Part shown: positions 47,358 through 58,741 of the stretch, piece after piece
Position numbering within the stretch: position 1 is the stretch's first letter
Layout: each line of letters begins with the position of its first letter
Origin: Ulva prolifera
Taxonomy: Eukaryota; Chlorophyta; Ulvophyceae; Ulvales; Ulvaceae
Length of the DNA stretch: 64,000 bases
Direction of reading: 5' to 3'
Assembly (NCBI GenBank): GCA_023078555.1
Contig: CM041200.1
Coordinates: 124,001 to 188,000, forward strand
Position numbers and translations under genes: made by a program
Notes under the pieces: generated by a model
Told to the model about the DNA's origin: nothing
The model's database searches: none
The model's input: only the letters and a program-made list of their open reading frames with translations

Positions 47358-50300
47358 CTAGAGACTTATCTGGACTGGCATCAGATGAAGTCTCTTCCGA
47401 ACATCCTTCAATGCATGACCTGGTAACACCTTCGTGAAGACATCAGCAAGCTGGTCTTTGGTCCCTACCCATTGCACTTGAATCTCGTCTGCCTCTACAA
47501 ATTCACGGACCCTTAGGTGCCGCACTCGAATGTGTTTAGACCTATCACTAGAGATTGGGTTGTTGGCTAGGATATTCGCACTTTTATTGTCTCCCCAAAG
47601 CACAGGTTTTTCTGGACGAAGATGCAGGTCTAAACAACAACTGTTTAGCCCACATCAACTCGTTTCCTGCACTACTCATAGCGATCAGCTCAGCCTCAGT
47701 TGTATCACCAGCAGTGATAGGCTGTCGCTTCGACCTCCAAAATACTGTGTTGCCATAGACCCTTAGGACTAGGCCACTCACACTTTTCAGGCCTTTGTCA
47801 TTCGCGAAATCAGCATCCGAATAGCCTTCCAGCAAACAGCTCTTTGATGAGCCCTCAAACACTAGACCTAGTTCCTTCGTGGACTGCAGGTATCTCAGTA
47901 TATGTTGCACCGCTGGCCAATGCTCCTTTAAACTACACCCCATATGTTTGGCCAAAACATTGCAGGCATAAGAAATATCAGGCCGCGTAACTACAGCAAT
48001 ATATTGGATGCCTCCTACAGCACTCATGAATCTAGCGTGCTCAGCCTGGTCTGCTACCTCAAGTTCGGGATGATCCTTAGCACTCCTCAACTGTTGCCTT
48101 GGCACCAGCGGAGTCGGACTAGGTCTGCAATCTGCCATGCTGAATTTCTCTAGCAGGTTCACTACTTTCTGCTGCTGAGATAGAGAGATGATCTTTTGCT
48201 TCCTATCCCTGGTAATTGAGGCACCTAGTGCCCACGACAAGTCACCAAGGTCTCTACCTTCAAATGCTTTGAGAATCTGATCGATCAACTCCTTCAGGCC
48301 CGTAGACCGTCCAAAGATAAAAAGATCATCGACCCACAGAAATATGAAACACCTACCAGTTTTTCTAACATACAGTGCTGGGTCTGAATGTGATCTCACA
48401 AAACCCATTTCACCTAGCAAACGTGCAAGGGCCTTGTGCCATTCACGTGCAGCCTGCTTCAATCCATACAAAGTCTTAAGCAATTTCCACACTCGATTTG
48501 TACCGTCATTCAAGATAGGAGGCTGTTCAACGTAGACAGTCTCCTTCATTACCCCATTCAGAAAGGCACATTGGATATCAACATGCTTCATTTCTAAGTC
48601 CTCTACTGCAGCGATCGAAAGCAATGCACGCAAAGTAGCATAGCTCCCTACTGGAGCCCACGTTTCAAAGAAATCGATCCCCTCTTCCTGGGTAAAACCC
48701 TTGGCTACATACCGCGCCTTGTAACGCTGGATCTCCCCTGTGGGTCCCCTCTCTATCTTATAGACCCACTTACCAGAAATGGCCTTGGCCCCTACTGGCA
48801 GCTCAACGAGCTCATAAGTTCCGTGCTCGCTCAACGAAGTCACCTCCTCCTTCATAGCACCATGCCACTTCTCGGCATCTTCTCCAGCTAAGGCCTTTTT
48901 CCAAGGCGGGCTATCAGGATCAAAAGGCTTCCTCTTCTTAATGGCTGCAACCCGACGGGATGAACGTCGCTGGGCTGACTTACCGCCATCAAGCTCCGCA
49001 TGCTCGGTCACCTCTGCACCAGTCACTGCACTGTCAGCCGTAGCCAACATGCCTGATCTGTCGGCAACCTTTGGTGCTACCGTCTGCTCACTCACGGTGC
49101 TATGCTCTATATCAACACTAGCTTCTACGACCGCAACATATGCATGTGGAATCAAGCGCTTGCGTACAAGCGGGTTCCATTTGTGTCTAACTGGGGCCGA
49201 CTGCGCTTCCTGCCCTTGGGCATCAGCAGCAGTGTCATGCAAATCAAAACTAACTTCTTTAGCAGGATGCATAGACTCCCCAGCGACAGGTGAGTTTGGG
49301 GCCGGACTTACCTCTCCCCTGGAGATAAATCCACCCAGATGCTCGCGCATGTAGTCCATCCCATGCTCCAAGCTGGGAGCCGTAGCCCGTTCGCCTGAAG
49401 CCCTGGGCATGGGTCCCCCAATATCTCCCATGGCCCCTCGCGGCGGGCCAGCTGATCCCGTCGCGGCAGAGCTGGGTTGATGTTGTATCTCCATGTCGCG
49501 GACACTCACCTCATCGACTCTGCCAGAGTCGCCGGCGAGAGATCTCCCCGGAGATGTGAAGCTCTTCGCCTTCTGGCTGACGCATGCGGCCGATGGCGAC
49601 ATGTCGATGGTGGATTGCTCAAGCTCCCGAAAGCGGTCGATGTTGGAGTGGTTGTTGATGCGCTCGATGTTCTCACCTGGCTGGAGGTGCATATCAGCAG
49701 CACCTTGGCACAGCTCCTGACTACGTACTACCGCATGGACATTCTCCACTACCTCTGGAGTTGTCTGTCTAGTTTTCCGCTGCAGCTCCCCTGAACCGAG
49801 GTCATCCCCCAGCTCCGGAACTACATGCTCAAACTCTGCGGCTAGGCTATCGTCGATGTACTCCGAATCATGCAAGTCAATAAGATTCTTGCCTATGGCC
49901 ATCCCGTCAAAATTGTACTGTGCAGCGCCGTGCACTTGCATGTACTGCTTGCGAGCAGCAACCGCATCGACATCTGACAACGGGGGCGCGTACACCTTTT
50001 CCGCCATCTTGGGCTGGAATTCTAGTTTCTCAACAACACTCCTAGTCGCTGACGGCATGAGCCCTATCTCCACACTATCAAACTTCTTGATGTACTCACG
50101 CAACATCGCAGCGCTATACACCATCTGCCGCACTTCAATCACTTTGCCGCCCCCCGGTACGGATTGGTAAACCCTGTTCATGTGTGGGCCTTGACCCGGA
50201 CCTACCCACATAGCGTTTGCTCCCCTAGCGTCTAGTCTGCGTAGATGCTGACCATTCTGATAGAAATACACTGGCAAACCCCATGGGCGCATCTGCTCTA

Positions 50301-50907
50301 CAAGCAGTTTGAATCGTTCAAGATTCAATGATCTCCCGTAGAAGACCATATACGGGACCACAAGTCGGAAATTAGTGTTTTCCCAGAGTCTATTGCACCG
50401 CTCACTTTCGCCACGCCTTGCCGTGATCTCTTCCTCTATCATAAGCTTATCACCTTTAGCTGGAGCGGGCTTGTTACTCACACCTTTCGATTTCACTGCG
50501 AGCACTCTACTTCTATTAGCTCTACTGAGATTTTCGATCGCATTGGACAAATTCTTGTTTATGAACTTTTTCTTTTCACGAGCCATCAAAGCAGTGCTAG
50601 GCACAAGATTAGTGCAATGGTTGACACACATCGCCCCCTCCTGCCATAGCCGGCGGGGTAGATCGGTGGGGAGAATTGCAGCACGCATTTTGTCAGAGGT
50701 GACACACGTACGCTCTGCAATACCATTGCCCTCATGGTGCCCAGGAGCAAATGTTTCCCACGATATTCCGTTCTCTGAGAAATACTCTTGGATGTTGTGA
50801 CCCTCAAACTCTCCGCCGCGATCTCCGTGTACACCCATAACTCTAGGTGTGATCTTAATGCCCTCATCATCAACGAACTCATGCGGAAGAACACTAGACC
50901 GTATGTG
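47358..50907 (-). pseudogene. Copia integrase, reverse transcriptase and RNase H (family B)
   Basis: Continues in frame after the TAG. Integrase resumes with GVHGDRGGEFEGHNI (second Asp region) and HEGNGIAERT (catalytic Glu). After a variable linker, the reverse transcriptase has WVYKIERGPTGEIQRYKARY, HVDIQCAFLNGVM, YGLKQAAREWH and the active site FLWVDDLFIFG. RNase H has GYSDADFAND and TEAELIAMSSAGNELMWAKQ. Around 47615 a small insertion relative to the older copy shifts the frame; the remainder, LWGDNKSANILANNPI to VFTKVLPGHAL, lies in another frame and ends at 47358. Confidence 0.9.
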
Positions 50908-53142
50908 CTAAATGATTTCAACTAGCAGCTGCGGCACTCTAGACTTCGCATCCATTGGACAAGCAAAACTGTAACGTGAATGCTCATCGACGACTATGAG
51001 AATGTACCGTGCTTTTCCTACCCCTACAGGCAAAATGGGACCCATAACATCAACATGCAGCCATGCACCAGGCCATTGGGCCTCATCATGTTCTACATTT
51101 GTGCCATGCTGATTGCTAGAGCCGGAATCATGGGAGGCTAGGCGACAACCGTGGCAGCGACCTAGATTCTCCTTCACCACATCTGATTTAATTCCTAGAC
51201 CCTTATACACCTCAACTTTGGACAACATTTGCAGAATGGATGTGCCCGTTTGCAGACTCAAATGTGTCAGAAATGTCGTGTTCAGCTTGGCAGCACCCGG
51301 AACATGTTGTGCCTTGCCAGTCAATGCAGCTATTCTGCAGAGATCGGCCTCGTCACTCTCGAGCTTTGCCACGGCATTGCTCGAGGACCACACACTAGGA
51401 CTATTGACTTGCTCACCCCTTAGGATGGGCTTGCCCTTATCCGTCTCAATGAAAAGAACAGGTCGATTCTTCGCGTCTGTGGATTGGTTAATCCTACCCT
51501 CCTTGTGGCCTAGGGCCTGGTCAGAGGAGCCTGGGATGATGACTATATCACCTCCCTCCGTGACAGCACGTGTTTGCAGGAAAATATTCTCATGCTTCAA
51601 CTCCTCCGTAGACAAGATGTTGAAGGGGCATGCAGGGACATACAGACAACTCGGGATCTCTAGGACTAATTCCTTCACATCACCACCCGTAGTCACATAC
51701 GAACCTACTTTGAAACAAATTGTTCCTTTGCCCACGACAGGAATGTCCTCGTCACCGACAGGCTGGATGCACGGGATTCTTGATTTCCGCATGCAGACGA
51801 ACAGCTCAGGATTACGGATCACATGAGCTTGAGATCCACTGTCTATGAGAAAATTGCACAGCTCTCCCAGGCGGGCAACATCAACCATGCTGAATCCGTC
51901 ACCTGGAAACTCCAGTGCAGCGACGGATGGGCCTCTGCCCCGTCCGCGTCCGCGTCTGTGTCCTCGTCCGCGGCCGGTGTTGTCGCCGCGAGGCTGAGCT
52001 GCCTGCTCAGAGAGGAACTTTCTGACCTCCGGATGGATATCCGGGCAGTCCTTCTGGAGATGGCCTGTCTTCTTGCACACGTAGCATGTGCGGGTCTCAT
52101 TGGCAGCGACGGCAGCAACTGCAGGGCGGTGTGGCTGTTGTGGGTTCCTACCTCTAGGGCCATGATCACGCCCTGCCCCTTGGGGAGGTCCACAGGCATC
52201 AAATGCCCGTGCGTGATTCGTGATGGCAGCTATCTGAGTGAGGAAATCACGACCTCCTTGCTCACTACGCAATGATACAAATTCCCGACCGAGAGGCTCG
52301 AACAGCTTGTTGCTAACCTGGTACTGAGTAGGTTGAGCACCCAAAGCAGTCAGCTGATTGACTAAGGACATAATGTATGTGCAGTATTCTTCTACCTGCG
52401 TGGCTCTATGTCCTTTGAGTACAGCACGGGAGAACCTATCCCACAGGGATCTGATCTCTGCCTCTTTGCTAGGCATATACTTGGCACGCAGTGCACTCCA
52501 TACATCCTTAAGGGAGACAAACACACGGACATATTCTAAGTCCTGTGCTGGCAGTGCAAAGCATACAACTGCCATTACCTTGTCATGAGTTGCAGTCTCA
52601 GGACCAGTAGGCAATTCTGTCAGAAGGTGATGAAGGCCATGGCCTTTGAGCCAGAGCTCAACACGAAACTCAAACGTTGAGAATCGTTCACCTTTACTAA
52701 AAACCCACTGTGGGGACTTCCCTTTGTCAATCGCGGGCTCACGGAAGTTCATAGATCTCATTGCGTCAACTATGGCATTAGCATCAACTAAGTTCGCATT
52801 CAGATGACTATTACCTGAGTCATCAGCTTCAGCCTGGGCCGTAGCACGCAGAGCTTCCGCCTCAGCCTCGGCAGCTTCACGAGCCTGTTCTGCGCGCGCT
52901 AGAGCAGCACGAACATTGCTTGCTTCAACCCGAGCTTGCTCCGCCGTAGCGTTAGCAGCTTCAAGCTGAGAGGCAGCTTGTGCAGCTTGTGCACGTCTAG
53001 TACCAGCGGCTGGCCCATCAGCACGGCTAGTAGTGGGTACGCCACCAGGTGCATCGCCCGAAGCGTGCAAGAGAGCAGCTTGCCTCTCAGCTTCGGCCGT
53101 AGCCTCAGCTTCAAGAGCAGCTTCCTCTTCTGGTGATGACAT
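50908..53142 (-). pseudogene. Copia gag, protease and start of integrase (family B), ends at an in-frame TAG
   Basis: 744 codons from ATG 53142. The N-terminus is an Ala/Glu-rich coiled region, followed by the Copia gag domain (VWSALRAKYMPSKEAEIRSL) and a CCHC zinc knuckle, CYVCKKTGHLQKDC. The protease active site is LIDSGSQAHVI. Then comes the GAG-pre-integrase zinc motif (THLSLQ..., GRCHGC) and the first catalytic Asp of integrase in WLHVDVMGPI, followed by VVDEHSRYSFACPM. The frame stops at TAG (50908-50910), after which translation in the same frame continues through integrase into the next block. The stop is therefore a single nonsense change or, less likely, a site of readthrough. The host frame has no other defect. 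Confidence 0.9.
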
Positions 53143-53390
53143 GGTCTACCTGCAGCGAGCGATCTCTTCTCTCGCGCGGGCAGCTTCGTCGGCCGGCCCG
53201 TGGACCGTCACGACTAATCTAATGTAAACCGCAGCCACACAGCTCGCAATCAAACATGCGAATTACTACTGTTGACTATCATGCGGTTGATCTGGTCATA
53301 TGACTACGCACTAAAGCAGCGCAGATGCCCTTGGGCATGCGCGGTCATATGACACACCACTATTACGCACAACGAATGCAACCGCGCAAA

Positions 53391-53405
53391 CGTTCACCGA
53401 TACCA
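53391..53405 (-). other. Primer-binding site (initiator Met-tRNA type)
   Basis: Read on the minus strand directly after the LTR: TGGTATCGGTGAACG. The first eight or so bases match the TGGTATCAGAGC type used by plant Copia elements, which prime from initiator methionine tRNA. Confidence 0.75.
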
Positions 53406-53799
53406 TGTTATAAGCAAGGACCTATGCGCAGCATTCATCAAGCTAGCTAGTGGGCTGCAGAGCCGTTACCTGTGGAGCACTCAGGTCGTACGTCGGCAAT
53501 GCACAGATCAAGGGATGTACTGTAATGCAGTGAGGCAATACATGAACCACGTAAGACTGTAAGAGAATGGTTACAGTAGACTTGGAGGCACATGACTATA
53601 TGCCACCGATCATTCAAGTCTACAGCGGTCATAATCACAGTGACCGCACACAATCCTCACATGGATTGTGCTGGATTATGCTCATGCATATGATCATGCA
53701 TATGTCCTAACATAACAGGAGTTGGGCCCGTGGCCACCACACTCATGTGCGTACTTGCACGTCATGCATTGTGTCCCAGGATGGACCTCATTTATGACA
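53406..53799 (-). repeat. Family-B 5' LTR, 394 bp
   Basis: Same length as the 3' LTR, with TG..CA ends. It is followed on the minus strand by TGGTATCGGTGAAC, the primer-binding site, and outward by the TTGTC duplication. Confidence 0.95.
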
Positions 53800-53804
53800 T
53801 TGTC

Positions 53805-54021
53805 TCTTTGACCTCCAGAACACAGTATTGCCATACACCCGTAGGAGTAGGCCACTTATGCTCTTCAAACTCTTGTCATTTGCAAAATCAGCATCAGTGT
53901 ATCCCTCAAGCAAACACCTCTTCTCACACGAGCCCTTAAACAGTATACAAAGTCCCTTCGTGGATTGCAATATCTCAGCACATGCTGCACCGCTGACCAA
54001 TGCCCCTTTAAGGTACACCCC
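53805..54021 (-). pseudogene. Older family-B Copia pol, RNase H part (right side of the nested insertion)
   Basis: Reads ADFANDKSLKSISGLLLRVYG then NTVFWRSKRQ up to the TTGTC duplication, where the younger element interrupts it. The missing C-terminus lies at 46591-46958. It has its own frame damage. Confidence 0.85.
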
Positions 54022-54317
54022 ATATGTGTCAAGACGCTAGTTAGTCTCATCGAGTGTGCACAGGGGTTAATGCGCGTGCCCGAGCTGGTAAGCATGCTGA
54101 GTGTGCATGATGACGTGGAGGGGAGCGTACCTTGCCGCCGCGTAAAGTCGCGCGGCGGAAATGAACGTATAAATTGAACCGGTGACCTCTAGAGTACACA
54201 TGACATGCTCTAACCATTGGGGCTCACCTGAAGCAACGAGTCCGTTGTTAGACTACTCCCTTGATTACGTCATATATATCCTTGGATCCCTAGATATGGA
54301 TATCCCACAACAATATG
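54022..54317 (-). mobile_element. Solo LTR of a third family carrying a tRNA-like stretch, flanked by ATATG
   Basis: A 286-bp block (54027-54312) starts TGTCAAGACG and ends CCCACAACA, with inverted TGT..ACA tips, and is flanked by ATATG on both sides (54022-54026 and 54313-54317). It interrupts reverse-transcriptase sequence that is contiguous in the intact element. These are the marks of a solo LTR. On the minus strand, at about 54226-54172, it contains CAATGGTTAGAGCATG, like a tRNA D-arm/A box, and 32 bases later GGTCACCGGTTCAA, like a T-arm/B box. It also has a strong GC hairpin (GCCGCCGCG...CGCGGCGG, 54131-54160). It could alternatively be a tRNA-derived SINE, but the fixed 5-bp duplication and TG..CA ends favour an LTR. 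Confidence 0.6.
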
Positions 54318-55480
54318 CTTGGCCAAAACATTACATGCATAAGAAATATCAAGTCGCGTAACTACAGCTAGGTACCGGATTCCCCCTACATCACTCATGA
54401 ACAGAGCGTGCTCTGTCTGTGTGGTAATCTCAAGGTCATGGTAGTCCTTCGCACTCCTCAAGTGTTGGCGTGGCACCAGTGAAGTCGGATTGGGTCTGCA
54501 ATCTGCTATGCTAAACTTTTCTATCAGATTCAAAATCTTATGCTCCTGGGACAACGTGATCGTTCTCTTTTTCCTGTCATGCTTGACAGGGGCACCTAGT
54601 GCCCAAGACAAATCGCCTTAGTCCCTTCCGGTGAACACATTGAGAATTTGATATATCAACTCCTTCAAGCCCGTGGACCGTCCGAAGATAAACAAATCAT
54701 CAACCCATAGGAAGATGAAACACCTACCAGTTTTCCTAACACACAGTGCAGGGTCTGAGTGTGAGCGAACAAAGCCCATCTCACCTGGTAGACGTGCAAG
54801 CGCCTTGTGGCATTCACATGCTGCTTGCTTTAATCCATACACGGTCTTAAGCAGTTTCCACACGCAACTGGTGCCATCGTTTAGAACCTGGGGCTGTGCT
54901 ACATAAACGGTCTCATTCATGACCCCATTGAGAACGGCACACTGGATGTCTACGTGTTTCATCTTTCAATCCTCCACTGCAGCTATTGACAGAACAACAC
55001 GAAGGGTGCCATAGCTCCCTATTGGAGCCCAGGTCTCAAAGAAATCTACACCCTCCTCCTCGGTAATCCCTCTGGCATCATACCGCGCCTTGTAACGCTG
55101 GATCCCTCCCGTAGGTCCCCTCTTAATCTTCATGACCCACTTACCAAAGATGGCCTTAACCCCTTCTTGAAAATCTGCCATTCATAGGTGCCATGCTCAC
55201 TCAAAGAGTTCACCTCTTCCTCCAGAGCTACCATCCGCTTCTCCCTATCAAGCCTTGCCAATGCTGCCTTCCTGGGTGGATTGTCGGGATCAGCAGGTTT
55301 CTTCTTAATGACAGTTGCAACCCGGCGGGATGGACATTGCCGGCCTGACTGACCACTGCCATCTTCCACATGCTCAGCTACCTATGCATCAAGGAACGCA
55401 CTGTCAGCCGTAGCCGCCATGCTTGAACTGCCCGCTGTTGTGAGATGACCATATCACCTCCGGCGCAGGCTGGTAGATGC
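54318..55480 (-). pseudogene. Older family-B Copia pol, reverse-transcriptase region (decayed)
   Basis: Frames 54270-54611, 54618-54962, 54966-55181 and 55130-55369 match successive parts of the intact element: SWALGAPVKHDRKK, FLWVDDLFIFG, HVDIQCAVLNGVM, IKRGPTGGIQRYKARYDARG. They are separated by stops and single-base shifts. Beyond about 55440 the match jumps to the integrase-RT linker (MNVRIYQPAPEVI near 55485), showing an internal deletion. Confidence 0.85.
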
Positions 55481-55489
55481 GCACATTCA

Positions 55490-56395
55490 TCATGCCTCAT
55501 GTCCTCCAGGTGCTCTCAAGCACGCACATGACCAAATAATATAACACGGTCCGGATATTGCATCATCACATAGTCATCAGATTATAATCATTTGTCATTT
55601 CACGTTGTCGAATACCCGGACAGCTATATATTATTTGGCCTTTTCAACGTCATGGGCATCAGTCGCACACTACTCACCATGTGGCTACGAGGGCGTCGCG
55701 CACCAGTCATATCACTCGTCACTAACAACTTCATACATCTCATTATTAAGCACTGAGAACATCGTGCATTTAGCCATGCGCCGGAACAGAACGTAGATCA
55801 CATCAAACGACACAGCATATCAATAGTTAGCTATGTCACTGGTCGTAGGACATGAAATATGCCACATTCATAGTCACACGTCATCAGTCATACTCAGCAT
55901 GCACACAGTCAACTATGCACAGGCCATTCGGAGGCACTAAGTCACATGAGCCCCAAACCCGCTACGCGGTGGCCACGCCAGAGTACTACACGAAATTGTC
56001 ATAAAGTCACATTTGGGGTTAAACTCCGACATGCACATTATACTCCGAGACGCGATGTTATCGCACCGGAAGTTACATGCATATGTCAGTCAGCACAATC
56101 ATACTCGTCACACCATTACGCTGGCACCGAGTCCGGTGTCCAGCGCTTGTCAGCCAATCATGTTAGATATCCCGCGATTATTAGGGATTCCATTCAGTGT
56201 GCACCACTTTTGTGTAGCACTTTAGCGTGGCCAGCCTTAGCAGGGGTAACCTGGGTGCAGTACAAACGGTATTTATACCGTGCATTTGCAAGGATTCGTT
56301 CTTCTGTTTTCAGAGTTCGAATTGGGGAACCTGTTTCCACTCTGTCGTAACAAGTCTTGTATGACATCCATTTTATTAAACCTATCGTATTCTAT
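55490..56395. other. Block of unknown origin between two Copia fragments
   Basis: About 0.9 kb with no coding sequence I recognise. It contains an inverted repeat: CCAAATAATATAACACGGTC at 55532 pairs imperfectly with GACAGCTATATATTATTTGG ending near 55640. It may be another degraded insertion. Confidence 0.4.
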
Positions 56396-56849
56396 AATTG
56401 ATTACAATCTCCGCACTGCAACGTAATGCCCATCCTTCCACGCCAATTCAGACCCGAGTGCTCGTCAGCACCCCGGAGGCATCCACCTCTCTCGACACCC
56501 GCAACCTTTGGTGATACTGTCTGCTCACTCATATCACTGTGCTCATCATCACAAGCTACAGCATCAATCGCAGCAACATCTGCATGTGAAATCAAGTGCC
56601 TGCGTACAAGCGGGTTCCATTTTTGTCTAACTGGACCAGACCGCGCTTCCTGCCCATGGGCATCAGTAGCAGCGTCATCATGCAAACTAATCTCCTTAGC
56701 AGGATGCATGGACTCTCCAGCGACAGGTGAGCTGGGCGGACTGAACTCTCCCCTAGGGACAAATCCGCCTCCTGAATTGAACATGAGTTCCTCCCTTGGA
56801 CCCAAGCGGCTTGCCATAGCTTGGCCAAACCCGGGCATGTCACGGGAGG
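56396..56849 (-). pseudogene. Family-B-like Copia pol linker fragment
   Basis: The frame includes PVAGESMHPAKEISLHDDAA, then VRQKWNPLVRRHL and MSEQTVSPKVAG, matching the variable linker between integrase and reverse transcriptase of the intact element (about 49000-49400). It overlaps in content the fragment ending at 55440, so it derives from a second copy or from a duplication. Confidence 0.75.
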
Positions 56850-57098
56850 GTCTGTAAGAAATGCTGTCAGACGCGCAGTCATGCACAGGTCAAGTCAGTC
56901 AACCAGTGCTCCATACCTGCTGCGCACAAAGGTAGAACCTTGGAACACTGTTGGAGAGAGTACTGCTATTACCATGAAGCAGGAAAGAGAATGGTTACAG
57001 CTCTCTGTGTGCACATCCATATATGCACACTGAATAGTCAAGATTACGAGTGAGGGAGATGCTCGCAGGATCTCCATCACTACTCCGGGACAATCCCG
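56850..57098 (-). repeat. Family-A LTR fragment, interrupted by the plus-strand family-A element
   Basis: Matches the minus-oriented family-A LTR at 614-959 from its inner end (GACGCGCAGTC, CCATACCTGCTGCGCACA, AGAGAATGGTTACAGCTCT, ATATATGCACACTG) to CGGGACAATCCCG at 57098, and then stops where another family-A LTR begins in the opposite direction. The left limit is approximate. Confidence 0.75.
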
Positions 57099-57447
57099 TG
57101 TCACAATGCATGAGCCTGCGGGCAGCAGTGTGGTGACAGGTGCACCCATGCACGGACGATCCGCAGATCCAGTGCAGGGGTAAGCCGCCAGCCGGGATTG
57201 TCTCGATGTAGTGAAGGAGATCCTGCGAGGGTTTCCCGCCGTAACCTTGAGTGTTCAGTGTGCATATAAGGATATGCACACTGAGATCTGTAACCATTTC
57301 TCTTCACTGTCTCACAGTACTAGCACTCTCCCTTTCAGTGTTTCCTCGGTTCTACCTCTGTGCGCAGAAGGTATGGAACACTGGCCTCATGTCCTGACCT
57401 GACGTAAGACTGCGCGTCCGACCTGACCGAATGAAGAATTTCTGACA
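57099..57447 (+). repeat. Family-A 5' LTR, 349 bp
   Basis: Starts TGTCACAATGCATGAGC and ends TTTCTGACA. A TATA-like GCATATAAGG at about 57261 could be the core promoter. It matches the reverse complement of 614-959. Confidence 0.88.
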
Positions 57448-57753
57448 TAGTATCGATGAATGTTAGCGTTATGTCTGTTTATGGTCTTGTTCAGGAAGCC
57501 GTTGGCCAAAGTCTGTGCGCAGACACGGCAGGCATTCCACTGTTCTGCCGGCGCTCAGACCGCGGTCATAAGCGCAGGCATCATTTAGCTTTCTCGTAGC
57601 ATATTGTTGTTAGACACAATTCGAGAAGCTTGTTTTAATGATCAGCGCTGAGAAAAGCGAACGCGTTCGCTTAATTTTCTCAACCTGTAGGCTCGCGAGC
57701 CATCCCATCGGTTAGTTGCTGCGCGCGACAAACAACTGTCTGTCCGACTGCAG

Positions 57754-58741
57754 GATGTCTTATCTCGATCGTTCTAACGCCAACTCTCCTCGCGAGGAGA
57801 GGCAGGACGAGGCTGATCAGCAGCCATTAGTCGACAGGGACGCTGACCAGCAGCTCCCTTACGAGGAACAGCCCGACGGCATGTCACTTCGTGGCGGACG
57901 AGTTATCCGACCACGTCCCTCTTCCCACACTGGACAGAGCAGCCAGCAGGTGCCTTTTTCCTCTCATGTTGTGGACGATCACGGTCACACTGAGTCTTTC
58001 ATCACGCTCGAGACGTTGACCGAAGCGCTGCGTGCATTTCGGGGACGTAGCGAACCTGATTTGACTAAAGGGAAATTGCCTGATTGGAATTTTAAGACCG
58101 AAAGCTTCGTTGCATACGAGCAGAAAGTCTTTTTGTGGTTAGGCCAATTCGAGCTAGACCATTTGTTGCAGCACGCACCGTCTGCGGACGAACAGCGTGT
58201 TCATGCTAGGGCGAGGACACAGGTCCTGATGTCTTTGCCCGACGCGGATAGGACGACTGTCTATCGCATGTCACACCTGTGTGAAGCATGGGCCTATTTG
58301 ACTGCAAAGTATAGGCCTAGCACCGAAGCCGAAATCCACAGACTATGGAGTCGGTTTAATTCTTTATCACAAAACAATAGAGATGTTGCGACATATTGTG
58401 GTGATGTGATGAGTGTTTACACTCAACTGGAGGCACTAGGTGCTGATGTGGGCCAGCGATGGCTTCGATTGAAACTTTTGGAGGTGGGGGAGGAGTTCAA
58501 CGCTGTGCGCGGCGAAGTACAACACTCCTCCCCTCATGTGATCATATCACGTTTAACTGAGCATGCTGACTTGCTCAAACAACAGCGACAGATGCAGGCT
58601 AGGTCTGGGGCGCCCGCGGGCAAACCAGGCCAAGGCTGGCGCAAGCAACCCCGTGGTGACGGTCCTGTGGTCGCTGCTCTCTCAGCTGGCCAGGCTCCTC
58701 GCGAGGAGACCAGGACCTGTTTCTTCTGCAAGAAGAAATGA
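57754..58741 (+). pseudogene. Copia gag (family A), broken by a stop in the zinc knuckle
   Basis: ATG at 57754 is the start used by the copy at the left window edge. The gag domain includes CEAWAYLTAKYRPSTEAEIH and LEALGADVGQRW. The CCHC zinc knuckle reads CFFCKKK, then TGA (58739-58741), then HLRANC: the Gly codon before His has become a stop. In-frame reading continues into the protease. Confidence 0.88.

Larger units (their letters stand above)
46959..53799 (-). mobile_element. Nearly intact Copia LTR retrotransposon, family B (6.84 kb, nested)
   Basis: A complete element on the minus strand: 5' LTR 53406-53799, primer-binding site 53391-53405, gag-pol 53142-47358, polypurine tract at about 47353-47363 and 3' LTR 46959-47352. 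It is flanked by a perfect 5-bp duplication, TTGTC (46954-46958 and 53800-53804). The LTRs are both 394 bp and differ at only four positions, so the insertion is recent. It landed in the RNase H coding region of an older family member. Pol order is protease, integrase, reverse transcriptase, RNase H, which defines Copia (Pseudoviridae-type) elements. One in-frame stop and one frameshift interrupt the polyprotein, so this copy is probably not autonomous. Confidence 0.95.

Noticed and set aside
48941-49354. Plus-strand frames within 47.5-53.2 kb
   Set aside because: Antisense of Copia gag-pol, which explains every base on the minus strand.
54172-54230. A functional tRNA gene on the minus strand
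   Set aside because: D-arm and T-arm are recognisable, but the acceptor stem does not pair and the anticodon arm is poor; treated as tRNA-like sequence in a repeat.
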